DNA of 45,346 bases from Ectocarpus siliculosus (Eukaryota > Sar > Phaeophyceae > Ectocarpales > Ectocarpaceae), in assembly GCA_000310025.1 (NCBI GenBank), contig FN649742.1:2910341-2955686 (forward strand). The letters are read 5' to 3'. Every line of letters begins with the position of its first letter. Position 1 is the stretch's first letter. The notes below the pieces were generated by a model. It was not told the origin of the DNA and did no database searches. It saw nothing but the letters and a program-made list of their open reading frames with translations. Positions 36,501 to 45,346 of the stretch are shown here, piece after piece. Both the position numbers and the translations under genes were made by a program.

Positions 36501-39500
36501 CAGACCACTGTAAATAAGCGTTGGCTTAGGCTGATTCTTTTCAGGATGGGCAGAAATCCGGCTTCTTATGCAGCCAGATTCTTCAGTTTTTTTGGTCGAC
36601 AAAATCCGGCTTCAGCTTTTTGGGTAGCCTCCACCCGAAAAGTTTGGAAGAAATCAGGATGGTGCCCACCCAGATTTCTCATCCCAAAAAGTTCACCGCT
36701 GGGTGAACCCAGACGACAGTATCATCGAGTGCGACCTGAGTTCTGGACGTATCGCTCCCATCAAGGGCTCCCAGCAACCCTACGCCGAAGGGCTTGCTAT
36801 TCTGCACGCTGGCTGTTGATGGTCGCTAGGCACGCGTGCGTAAAAAAAACATATCGCATCACACCAAGCATGGAGACGCCGAAACAGGCCAACTCGCCAC
36901 GAGACAGAAAAAAGAGCCGCTTTTGTCAGAGAGGGGAGGACACCGCAACTGATTTCTCGCTCCCTAGGCCACCGATCGAAGCCAGACTGGTCAGGGCGTG
37001 CTCTCTGTTACTTGCTCTCTGCCGGAGTAGAGTTGCTCAGCAGCTCGTTGATCCAATCATTCGAAATCGTCGTCTGCGTGTAGACAAGCTGTGTGTTGAA
37101 AAAAAATTCCAGGTCTTCAACACAATACTCTATTCTCAAGTGAAGCAGACCAGAAAAAATCACAGTTCAAAAGAGCAACGGGCACCACGCGCATGCTTCT
37201 CTCCGTCGATCGAGCGTACGCGCTGCCGAGCAAATTTACTCCGGCAGAGAGCAAGGAACAGAGAGCACGCCCTGACCAGTCTGGCTTTGATCGGTGGGCT
37301 AGGGAGCGAGAAATCAGTTGCGGTGTCCTCCCCTCTCTGACAAGAAGCGGCTCTTTTTTCTGTCTCGTGGCGGGTTGGCCTGTTTCGGCGTCTCCCATGC
37401 TTGGTGCGATGCGATATGTTTTTTTTACGCACGCGTGCCTAGCGACCATCAACAGCCAGCGTGCAGAATAGCAAGCCCTTCGGCATAGGGTTGCTGGGAG
37501 CCCTTGATGGGAGCGATACGTCAACAAGAACTCAGGTCGCACTCGATGATAATGTCGTCTGGGTTGATCTACACCCACCCCCCAAGAATCCGCCTCAGGA
37601 ATCCGGCTCACTGTAAGAACGGCCGGACTTTTTTCCAGCCGGGTTTTCGCCCATCCTGAAAAGTGAGTTTGTTTGGGAAAGGAATCCAAGTGTATAAGAA
37701 TCAGCCTTAGTCCGTCGTATGTATCGACTGAAAAATTCATTGTCGCAGAAACTGTGTGGGATATATTCCTAGATCCGGTCTTCGGGATATGATGATACAT
37801 ATTGGCGAGCACGACGAGAAATTGGGTTGAAATTATCGCTCGAAAGCAAACTAAGGGTAAGTATATCAGTGGTTCTGAACGGCGAAATCAAATGCTGAAC
37901 ATGTGTTGAATGTTAAGAATCGACGCGTCGGACCTGTCCAACTCTGAATTCAAGGCTTCGTAATTTTTGTATGCGCACATGTACTCTAATAGTTGTTTGC
38001 ATTGCGAGAAGGGCGAGCCGTCCCTTTCCAGACCGGGCAGACCATGCACAACATTTATCAGGGGCACTGCTGCCCTACTGTACCGCTGTAACTGTCCAGC
38101 TGTCCAGTGTCATGTTGGAATTTTATGTTCAACCCATGTCCTCTCGGAAAATGCTCGCGGAGGCGGAAGGGAAGCTGAACACAACGAAAATGCCAACACG
38201 AGTGAGTGTGAAAATTGAAAATTGTGGATATGTGAGGGGGCGACCACTCCACCCCACCTGCCCGTTACTGCTGTACCAACAGCAGTCAGTCATCTTGTGG
38301 TACTGTAGTCCAACCTGCTACAATTAGGGAATAATAAAAACACACACAGAAAGACCACCCATTCGAGATATACCCACAGTCGAACGGGATGTGGTGGAGT
38401 CTTTTCAGTGAGTGGAGGGAAACCGGCTGGGTACTGCTGTGTACTACTTCAGCATTATAATACCGTATAGGACACAAGATAACACACCCCCTTGGCCGAT
38501 TTTCAAAGCTCGATTTCTCAACAGCAGGAAGAGTCACGGCGCCGAAAACGGCAGCGTTGGAATCGTCTCGTCGAGAAATTTTCGAAAATGTATCGTTTTG
38601 TTTGTGCATCCTCTTCGTCGTGGAGTAATCGAGCTTTGGAAATCGGTCCAGGGGGTGTGTTATCTTGTGTCATATACGGTAGTTGTTGTTGTTGTTGTGT
38701 TCACATTAAACTTGCGTCAAATCCCAAAATCTAGCAAAGACGCGGTCCGTTGTCACAAAACATGTGAGGAAAAATAAAAGCAAACACAGAGAGACTACAA
38801 ATACCCATTCGAGATATAACCACCGTCGAACGCATGCCACGTACGTACGAGGTTCACCATAGATCGACCGCCGGGGCGACCGGCTTGTTCCGGGAAATTT
38901 TCCTGCCCGGATTCTTCGTCCACACAAAAAATTTAGAGTTGTACTCTAGGGTGAGCGTGATCGGCGGATGAATGAAAAATCAGGCCAGTTTTTTTCATCA
39001 TCAAATGGAAGCGTGCAATCCTAAATACCTAGCGTCGACGGACAGCGCGCGGGACATGTACAACGCCATGCGCTCAACAGGGTGAGGAGCCAGGAGAAAT
39101 GCTAGCCCTATCCTGCAGAAAATGCAGCTCTCGTGGGCGTGTTTTTGCGTCCATCAAGGGACAGGATTCGCCGCGGCTTGTTGTTTTCGCGGGAAAAAAA
39201 AAGACGTGCGCAAACGACGGAACCTAAAAATGCTTCCGGAAGAAAATCAGCCATGATGCTGCTCATCTCTGCACCACAACTGCTGTCACTACGGTCCCGC
39301 AATGAGCTACCCACATCGGGTTGTCCCTTGCATGATAGTGCTAGAGTGTCGCTTGCTCTCGGGCGGTATGGGCGGGATGGATTCGTGTGTGCTGAACATC
39401 TGTGCTTTTAAGAGCTCTTCGCGTGGCTCGGAAAAGAGCGGCACGTGCCAAGAACAATACTAGAGCAGCCCCTCCCTAAACAGGCGTGGTAGATTTAGAC

Positions 39501-39966
39501 CGTGATGGTGAGCAGCATTCCGAGGGGAGGCACCACGCTTACTCCACCCGTGTCCTTACCGGTGCACAGCAGTGCGGGCCCTGAGCTGCAGCGTGGTAGA
39601 TCCGCACAATTGCTGTGGGGTGTTGTGATTTGTATGATTGACTCACCGTTGTTGACCAGGATATCCGCACAGCCGCCGGCCCACTCGTTGGCCTCCACGG
39701 TCGCCTTCCGGATGGCATCCGTGCTCGACAGGTCGATGGAGATGAAGGTGGTCTTGTCGACCGGCAGCTTCCTCTCCTCCAGGACGGGGACGAGCTTGTC
39801 GTACTTGGAGCGGCTCCTCGCAAGCACCGCCACGGAAGCCCCAGCCTGGAGCTGTGCACGAGAGCGCGCGAGAGAGACAGAGAGAGACAGCCACAGGAAC
39901 ATGCGGTAGGGGGAGAAGGAAGGATTTCACGCGATGCTTGTGTTCCTCGATTGCCGTGATGCAGCC

Positions 39967-40009
<43 letters not shown>

Positions 40010-40286
40010 GCACACAACTCAACACGCACGCGCACCAAGCACCGACACAGCGCGCGCACAGCTATACCCCCGGCCCCCCTGCAGCTGGCCGAAGCCACAA
40101 AAGAACACAACAGCACTACTATGCATTGTAGGCGAAGAAGAAGCCTCCGCTGCCTCTCACCAACGCAATTGTGATCGCCGCGCCGATGCCCGCGCTTCCT
40201 CCCGTGACAATGGCCGTCTTGCCCGCGAGCATGTCGCTCCGCCACGGGAAGGACGGCTCGGCGGGTGCTTCTCTTCCGGCAGGCAT
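30595..40286 (-). CDS. Short-chain dehydrogenase/reductase B' (L-xylulose reductase-like), intron-expanded copy
   Basis: Six exons, 40286-40161, 39851-39647, 34737-34673, 33898-33731, 32022-31931 and 30772-30595, sum to 834 nt and 277 aa, exactly as in gene B, with stop TAA at 30595-30597. The start reads MPAGREAPAEPSFPWRSDML. TGGSAGIG, NNAG, VNVRAPF, YCTSK and the final DGG are all kept, with the same catalytic numbering as gene B. Intron 2 is about 4.9 kb, against 1.6 kb in B, because of at least two insertions. Introns 4 and 5 carry one insertion each. Donors are GT and acceptors AG throughout. Differences from B are mostly conservative (for example DPTKGDPM for EPEKGDPM in exon 6, SVSSTAS for STSSTAS in exon 4). 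Open frames and invariant phases suggest the gene is still under selection despite the insertions. Neighbour on the right is the divergent WD40 gene. Confidence 0.87.
30832..31482 (+). mobile_element. Repeat with about 95-bp direct ends in intron 5 of B' (TRIM-like)
   Basis: A block beginning GTGTACTCGTAGTCGTGCAT and ending with TTCTCACCGGACCAGG occurs at about 30,836-30,930 and again, slightly diverged, at about 31,378-31,470. Each is preceded by a G run and the second is followed by G14. The interior of about 445 bp contains no coding sequence. Intron 5 of gene B lacks the whole insert. Short direct terminal repeats around a non-coding core resemble a terminal-repeat retrotransposon in miniature, but no primer-binding site was identified, so this is tentative. 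Confidence 0.6.
32267..33504. mobile_element. TIR transposable element in intron 4 of B' (PIF/Harbinger-like ends, 1,238 bp)
   Basis: The left end reads GGCTGAGTCTTACGGCTTGA and the right end, on the opposite strand, GGCCGAGTCTTACTGCTTGA, giving imperfect terminal inverted repeats. Both ends are flanked by TTA (32264-32266 and 33505-33507). The paralogous intron of gene B (around 17,790-17,805) runs directly from the left to the right flank without this sequence, so it is an empty site. Subterminal poly-G and CGTCTTACGG blocks also recur in inverted orientation. No transposase frame is visible, so it is non-autonomous. TTA target duplications suggest PIF/Harbinger mobilisation; that is an inference. 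Confidence 0.8.
32690..33355. repeat. Three imperfect tandem units of 229 bp inside the TIR element
   Basis: The anchor AGAGAGAGGC recurs at 32741, 32970 and 33199, exactly 229 bp apart each time. Surrounding sequence (GACATCCACAAAC, CAGCC, GTGTGGTCATAC, CAGTTTTGATTG) is shared by the units. 229 is not a multiple of three, so the frame shifts from unit to unit and the open frames here are not a repeated protein. Confidence 0.8.
34810..36460. mobile_element. Uncharacterised 1.65-kb insertion in intron 2 of B'
   Basis: Aligning intron 2 of B' with that of B, the sequences match up to about 34,805 and again from about 36,460 (GTATTTT.CGCGCTG), and the stretch between is missing from B. It contains a diverged internal duplication (about 35,085-35,165 and 35,272-35,350), a GC-rich hairpin cluster at 35,770-35,880, and a (TA)n run near its right edge. 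No clear terminal repeats or known protein domain were seen. Boundaries are approximate. Confidence 0.55.
36529..37706. mobile_element. Foldback/MITE-like element in intron 2 of B' (1,178 bp)
   Basis: The two halves are near reverse complements over several hundred bases: about 36,541-37,030 pairs with about 37,235-37,660, leaving a loop of about 200 bp. The ends are GGCTGATTCTT on the left and AAGAATCAGCC on the right, flanked by TTA (36526-36528 and 37707-37709). The gene B intron (18,945-18,965) shows the two flanks joined without the element. The right arm has about 35 extra bases between the terminal motif and the TTTTCAGGATGGG block. The long open frames seen on both strands here are mirror images produced by the palindrome, not genes. 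Confidence 0.82.
38682..38762 (-). repeat. (AAC)n-tailed short element, copy 5 (second subtype), in intron 2 of B'
   Basis: (GTT)5, GTTCACATTAAACTTGCGTC, CCCAAAATCTAGCAAAGAC and TTGTCACAAAA. Nearly the same body as copy 4. Confidence 0.55.
39969..40008. repeat. (CTG)13 microsatellite in intron 1 of B'
   Basis: About 13 CTG units; (CAG)n on the coding strand. It lies between exons 1 and 2 of B' and has no counterpart in gene B. Confidence 0.9.
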
Positions 40287-41419
40287 GGTGTTTTGGTACA
40301 GACGAGAGGCTAGAGAGGACTGGAGAAGGAGAGGGAGGGGAGGCAGGGAGGAGTGTGGGAGGTGGGTCTGCTTTTGTCCTCGGATCGCGCGCGCGGACAA
40401 AGAAAAAGGTACAGCGAGAGCGGGCCAATATGGAAGATTAGGATTTGTAGGAGTGGTGGGAGTCGTGCGCAATTTTCACAACAACACAGAGCAGGCACAA
40501 CCCCCAGACGGGCCACCTAGGGCGGCGGCCGCAGCGCGACCACGACGGGGGGGGTGCGAGGCTATACAGACGATGCTAGACATCAGTAATGTCTGACCGG
40601 AAACGACGCGACGGCGAAAACTCGTAATCTCGGGTGAACGCGACAGCTTCGGCGGAATTTCATCGGAAAACTGACATGATTCGAGAGGCCGGCAGGCACG
40701 CGCAGGTGGCATGATGAAAGGTTGTTGTATGATATGCACTGCATGCGTAGTCGACGTACGTGATGTGTACCCAAGGGTACCACGTGAGAACACGGACGGT
40801 TAAGATTGGGCCGTGTTGATCGACCAGTCAGCCTGTCTCATTTTATCTTGCATGGTAGAGTCAACAACACACGCATGTGTATAAATTTTTGCACGACGGC
40901 AGTGAGAGAATATAAGATCGTTCAGCGTGCGGAGAGAAAGATCTTGTGCGGGTGAGTACATGTACACGTACACGAACATGTTTTTGTCTACGGATGTGTA
41001 TGTATGCAGTAGCTCTACATCTCTACATGTAATGTTGTAGTTCTCGTGCTTGCCGTCACCCATTACATGCACCCATCTATCAAATCTGCTCCCTTTTAGA
41101 CAGTTGTACTTTTCTTTCGTTCCTCTTTGCCGCACTCATCATTCATCACCCCTAGTCTCGTCTATATGACTATGTAGACACACACCTATTCTATTCTCTT
41201 CGTAAGCATGTGTGATTGTCTCCTCGCGTTGTGGTTACGGCGGGCGTCCTCTCCGCTCTCACATATCTCTATGCATATTTCTCTCTGCACAGTTGGACGG
41301 ACAGTTGGACGGACAACTGGAGAAACTGCTGTGCTGTGCAAGACATAACGAAGGGGTCAGCGGCCGGTGGCGGCTCAAAAACACACATAGTCTAGACTAA
41401 TTGTCAACTTGTACATCCC
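40287..41419. promoter_or_regulatory. Shared upstream region of divergent B' and WD40 genes
   Basis: About 1.1 kb separates two start codons facing away from each other, so both promoters must lie here. The half next to B' is conserved with the upstream region of B (21,170-21,630), including purine-rich GGAG repeats and a GTGTTGATCGACCAGTCAGC block. No core promoter element could be assigned. Confidence 0.4.
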
Positions 41420-44160
41420 ATGCTCGCAGGCATGATGTCATCATCAGCGGAGTCCAACAAAAGAGAAAGAGGGCAGTCGATCGTCGTGAGGGAGATTCGC
41501 AGTCCAAGTGCAGGCGGCGGTCGCGCTGGAGGGGACATTTCCGAGATTGCATTTTCAGCCGACGGTGCTCATCTCCTCACCGGAGCGAAAAACTTTGCCG
41601 TTCGTATCTGGGGTACGCGCTCCGGCGAGGTGGAGCTGCTCGCACCACCTTTGGTGAGCTTTCCAATCTATTTCACACCGTACAGTTCTTTGTACATATT
41701 TTCATAAGCGGTAGGTAGGTGTGGAGGTGACCGTTGAAAGGGTCCCTATCTCCCCAACGTTCGATTCTGTTGCGTGTGTCCAAGACAAACGGTGGTAGTG
41801 TACTCGAGAGTAAGATGCATTACAGGTATATGTAGTCCTGGGCAAGCAGGTGGAGTATCCATTTGAGAATATCACCCATTATTGTAGAGAATTACGCAAG
41901 GTATCGTCGGAAAGAAATTACTTGGACGAATACTGGGGACAAACTTTACCTTACATCGTGGGTTCGGGGGTGGGATCTGTCACATGTATGCAAGTACTGG
42001 CATAAACATACTTACTGTAGCACCTCAACTGATTTCAATCAGCGTTCGACCTCAACCCCGCACCCCCATCACCCAAAAAATATTGTAGGGCACTTTGTAC
42101 TTTACACTACGTTATCACGAAGAGTCCCTGTCCCCGCTTGCATGCACTGACTACCCAACGTCGATCCCACGACCTGCCTACGTGACACAGCACAGACGAG
42201 GTATCGGTCACGGCCATCATCTCGGCACGGCTTCACCCCCTCCCACGAGGTAGTTCTTGTGATACACGAGCCGCTTCCGTTGCTGACGACGCGCCACCGC
42301 ATCGATCGGTCGCTCGACCTGACGAACAGGCGGGGTCCAACGAAGACGGAGGTTACCACGCTGGGCACTTGAGCTGCGACATCGTCCTGCACCACCCATC
42401 CAGGGGCATGCTCATGGCGGCCGGAGGGGCCACGGGCGGGGTCCTCGTATGGGACTGCTGTGGGCCGAGCACGGGGAGCGACAGCAGCAGCAGCGGCGGC
42501 GGCAGCGGCAGCAGCAGCAGCAAGGAGGGCCTTGGGGCGCGCCCAACCTCGGACCTGCGGAACAACGGCCACGAATACGGGGTCCCGGTGTGTCACCTCG
42601 CCGCTTACCCGGACGGGAGCTTCTTCGTCAGTGCTGACACCACGACGTTGAAGGCACGTAGCTTACCGACTCCTAGTCGGTTGTAGAGGAAGGGGCGCCC
42701 GGACAAAAAAACTGGGAGCGATACCTACTGCTGCATTTTCGTCAGGTAGAGTAGCGAAGTCGTTCGAATGCATGCACCAATATGGTTGTGAACGGCCATC
42801 GATCGTCTGGTAGCCAGTACGACAGGATGGCCAAGCCGTCTGAAAAATGGTGCTAAGCCGCTCGAGGGGGAGTTCAAAACGAAATACAATGGGACCCGAC
42901 GAACTGACCCTCCGCCCCCCCCCCTCTTCCTTCCTAACTCTTGGGGCCGATCTCTCCGCTCGTCTGTGCGCATGTGTGTCTAAATAGAGCCTGACGCGAG
43001 ATGGTAGAGTATTTCGGTGACGTCGAAGGGCCAACCTAATGCATTTACCCCACCGTACTTTGGGAAATTCGTCAACCGAAAGCGTCGCATCATGCATTTG
43101 GAACGCGCCTCTTTGTCTTTTCTGCACAGAGAGAGGTATTTCAGTAAGGCATAGTGGAGTGGCGTGCTCTCTCTGTTCGCGTTCTCGGCTGGCAGTTGAT
43201 CACATCGCACATATGCGTACTAAGCTGTGTTTTCTTTTTCTGCTTCTGTTTCGCGTGTCTCAGTTTTGGTGTGCGAAAGACTTCACCTGCAAGAGGACCA
43301 TCCGGAGCACCTTCGGGGTAAAGATTCTTATGGTGTCCGCAAGAGGAAAGTTCGTCTTCGTCGCGGGGGAGCAAGGCGGTGGCGGCGGTCGTAGGAAGAA
43401 GCAGCGCGCGGTCGTCGCCGTGTGGGACGGTCGCAAGCGCGGCAAGATTTATCCCGGGTTCGGCGGAGAGAGAGACCCCACGCGGCTGCTGACGGGGCAC
43501 GGAAGGCCAATTCGATCTCTCTACACACCACACAACCCAGGTAAGCTTGCCTAAGAGGCACGAGAGTGAGCTGCTCTGTCTGGCGGCTGCGTCTGGAGTA
43601 AGCGGAGCGATATCCAAGAACCTCCTTTTCTTCGAAGCGCTAAAGTTTGAATCATCTGTGCGGTCGAATTGAGCCTAGCGAGTACGGTTGATGCTGGCCG
43701 CAGAGCCGCTCGATGTACAAAGGCGTGTTTCGAGGCGAATCGCTCATTGACCTCTTCTCGTCGCGTGCCTCGGGGTTGCGAATGACTTTCATTGTGGTTC
43801 GGGCGAATCGTGGGGCATCCCTAGCAAGTTTCTTGTGTTTTGGGATCGTAACGGTTTCTGCCAAACCTCTCTTGATACTTGCCAACAGCGCCCCCCCCCC
43901 CAAAAAGCAACATGAGCGATATGCATATATTTAACAGTGCGTGGGAATCACTTCGGTTTTTCTGTTTGTTTGGTCGTTCCCCATAAGATGTCCTGGTTAC
44001 GACGGCGCTCGACGCGACGGTCAAAATTTGGGACGTCCCAACCGGCACGTGCACAAAGACGATCTGGAGCAAAGGGGGGCTGCAATCGCCGCTCTCGAAT
44101 GCGGGTCTGGTGAATCACGGCGCTTGGCTTCTGACGTCTTACGACGATGGATCTCTTCAG
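41420..44160 (+). CDS. WD40-repeat protein (probably continues to the right)
   Basis: Four exons carry WD40 blades. Exon 1, 41420-41653, encodes ISEIAFSADGAHLLTGAKN and VRIWGTRSGEVE. Exon 2, about 42191-42653, contains MLMAAGGATGGVLVWD, a Ser/Gly tract coded by AGC/GGC triplets, and FFVSADTTTLK. Exon 3, 43264-43540, starts FWCAKDF, completing the K(F/I)W blade end, and contains VVAVWDGRKRGK and GHGRPIRSLY. Exon 4, 43988-44160, reads VLVTTALDATVKIWDVPTG and LLTSYDDGSLQ. The exon 2-3 junction needs a GC donor (AAG|GCACGT); exon 3 to 4 is a phase-1 GT-AG intron. Exon 1 ends in phase 0 whereas the visible exon 2 acceptors are phase 1 or 2, so a tiny exon or a different edge is missing. A possible fifth exon begins at 44406 (YYVCVIIDTPP). 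WD40 propellers are protein-binding scaffolds; I cannot name a subfamily. The first ATG at 41420 is provisional; others follow at 41432 and 41435. Confidence 0.8.
42480..42530 (+). repeat. AGC/GGC triplet tract in WD40 exon 2
   Basis: Interrupted AGC and GGC triplets encode a Ser/Gly linker (SSSSGGGSGSSSS) between blades of the WD40 protein. Confidence 0.85.
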
Positions 44161-44761
44161 GTGCGTGCGCGTGTATGTTTCGTTGGCTGTAGCCTCGACC
44201 ATGGCGATGAACGGCTGACCGACGGCAGACAACAGGTCAGGTGAGTTCTAGGTCAAAACCTTCGGAACAAGTAGTAGTCGTTCGTGGTCACCGCAAAACT
44301 TTCGGAACATACATCTCGACGAAGACTGGACTTGCTCGTATTGTACATCTGGCGGGAAAGGCCGCCACACAATCTCTTTGAGCGCACGTGCGTGTAATAT
44401 CCCAGTACTATGTATGTGTCATCATAGATACGCCCCCCGTCGAGAGAGTCATGAGTGTGGGCAGTGCATCGGGTCGGAATGAATGGTCGTCCAACGCCGA
44501 ACACACCATCACGGGTGTGTTGTTTAGTAGCCCCACCCCTTGTATCAGCTTCTTTTGTCCTTGTGTTGCGCGACTCGCGGGTAGAAGCAAACAGGTTGCT
44601 CGGCTGGAGCAACCATAGACACATGGAGGTTATGGTCGTGATGTTTTTCATTATTTCGTTAAAACATTCAACTGCTACCAATGGACTACCGATTAAACTG
44701 CCCTGGTTGGTGCTTGCAATACCATCAACGTTGTTCGCACAACGACTGGAACGACATGAGT

Positions 44762-45346
44762 TTCTGCCCCCCCCCCCCCCCCCCCTTCCCCGCCCCCCCG
44801 GTGTTTGCCATCGGGATTGGGTTTTCGTCGCTTGGCAACGACGTTGTAAAACAAGCCAATTCACTTCGCGAACTCGGCAACCAGGTTATTACCGCTTTTT
44901 TTTTTACCTCTGTTTTTTTTTTGGCGGTAACCACAATGGTGGTCGAGTAGATTATGTTGTGTGGGGTCGAGAACCCTCACTCCGCGCAAGGGGAATGATC
45001 GCACCACGTTGTGTTAAAATGGTAAAGCATCCTCGAGGCAGTTACACAGTGCTTATAACTGTCTCTGGAAGTGAAAGCACCAGAAAATAAATTAAGTCAT
45101 ACGCAGCTGTCATCCGTACGCAAGGAAGTAAGCAGAAGATGCCGAACACCCTCCGCAGGATGCAGCGTACCCTTCATGCGACTCGCCCAATACCTCACGG
45201 CGTTTCGCGCTTGGTGTTGTGAGAGCCTGGTCCGGTGAGAACCCGGCGTGCTCCGCCCCGGCTTTGTAGGGATGCGAGGTCAATGGTCGAACGACTACGG
45301 CATGCACGACTATGAGTACACCCCCCCCCCCCCCCCCCCCCCCCCC
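44762..45346 (-). mobile_element. Second copy of the TRIM-like repeat, inverted, running to the window edge
   Basis: The reverse complement of this stretch matches about 30,832-31,370 closely over more than 500 bp, including the 95-bp block (about 45,225-45,320) and the interior. It ends in poly-C at the right edge and in a C run at 44,766-44,786. The second terminal block seen in the other copy is absent. It lies downstream of the WD40 exons. Confidence 0.75.

Larger units (their letters stand above)
25155..40877. repeat. Segmental duplication, second copy (genes A' and B')
   Basis: Second copy of the block at 10,405-21,630, lengthened from about 11 to about 16 kb mainly by insertions in the introns of B'. 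Its left edge truncates A' in intron 3, and its right edge ends about 0.5 kb before the WD40 gene, where homology to 21,630 stops. Confidence 0.75.

Noticed and set aside
36546-37340. 264-codon open frame on the plus strand and a 231-codon frame on the minus strand over the same place
   Set aside because: They are mirror translations of the foldback arms; the shared peptide appears on both strands because the DNA is a palindrome.
39643-40428. 261-codon minus frame with a glutamine run in the B' region
   Set aside because: The run is the intronic (CAG)13, and the frame differs from that of SDR exons 1 and 2.

Overview
This is a nuclear-type eukaryotic window. Genes are split into short exons (65-270 nt) by long introns with GT-AG and a few apparent GC-AG junctions. 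Intergenic DNA is rich in microsatellites, poly-G/C tracts and non-autonomous mobile elements. Gene style, base composition and repeat texture fit a stramenopile, most likely a brown alga of the Ectocarpus type; that assignment is an inference, because no rRNA or organelle marker is present. Of the many open frames, only seven loci carry recognisable, splice-consistent protein sequence.

Layout. (1) About 776-4290, minus: six exons of an FHA-domain plus protein-kinase gene of the Chk2/Rad53 type, running off the left edge before the HRD catalytic loop is complete. (2) About 7011-8483, plus: the C-terminal part of a CTP-dependent lipid/prenol kinase-like membrane protein, with uncertain structure. 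(3) 9336-40286, minus: an array of four short-chain dehydrogenase/reductase (SDR) genes in the order A, B, A', B'. A (9336-12336, 300 aa) and A' (25478-27205) encode an N-terminal extension that looks like an organelle presequence. B (16487-21166, 277 aa) and B' (30595-40286, 277 aa) lack it. A' keeps exons 1-3 only and is a truncated pseudogene. (4) 41420 to about 44160 or beyond, plus: a WD40-repeat protein gene divergent from B'.

The SDR array arose by a segmental tandem duplication. Roughly 10,405-21,630 is homologous, through exons, introns and spacers, to roughly 25,155-40,877. The left breakpoint lies in intron 3 of A', which explains its truncation. The second copy is longer because gene B' collected several insertions in its introns: a 1,238-bp element with terminal inverted repeats (32267-33504), a 1,178-bp foldback element (36529-37706), an uncharacterised 1.65-kb insertion (about 34,810-36,460) and a repeat with direct ends (about 30,832-31,482). 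Gene B preserves the empty sites, so boundaries and target duplications can be read directly. All six B' exons nevertheless stay open with splice phases intact.

Other repeats include a family of short elements ending in (AAC)n on the minus strand (five copies), nine exact copies of the decamer TACTGCTGTA, a 44-bp near-perfect palindrome, and a 348-base assembly gap inside a short repeat. No CRISPR, rRNA or convincing tRNA gene was seen. The SDR enzymes are NADP(H)-type sugar/polyol oxidoreductase candidates; the kinase (DNA-damage signalling), lipid kinase-like and WD40 genes are apparently unrelated neighbours.
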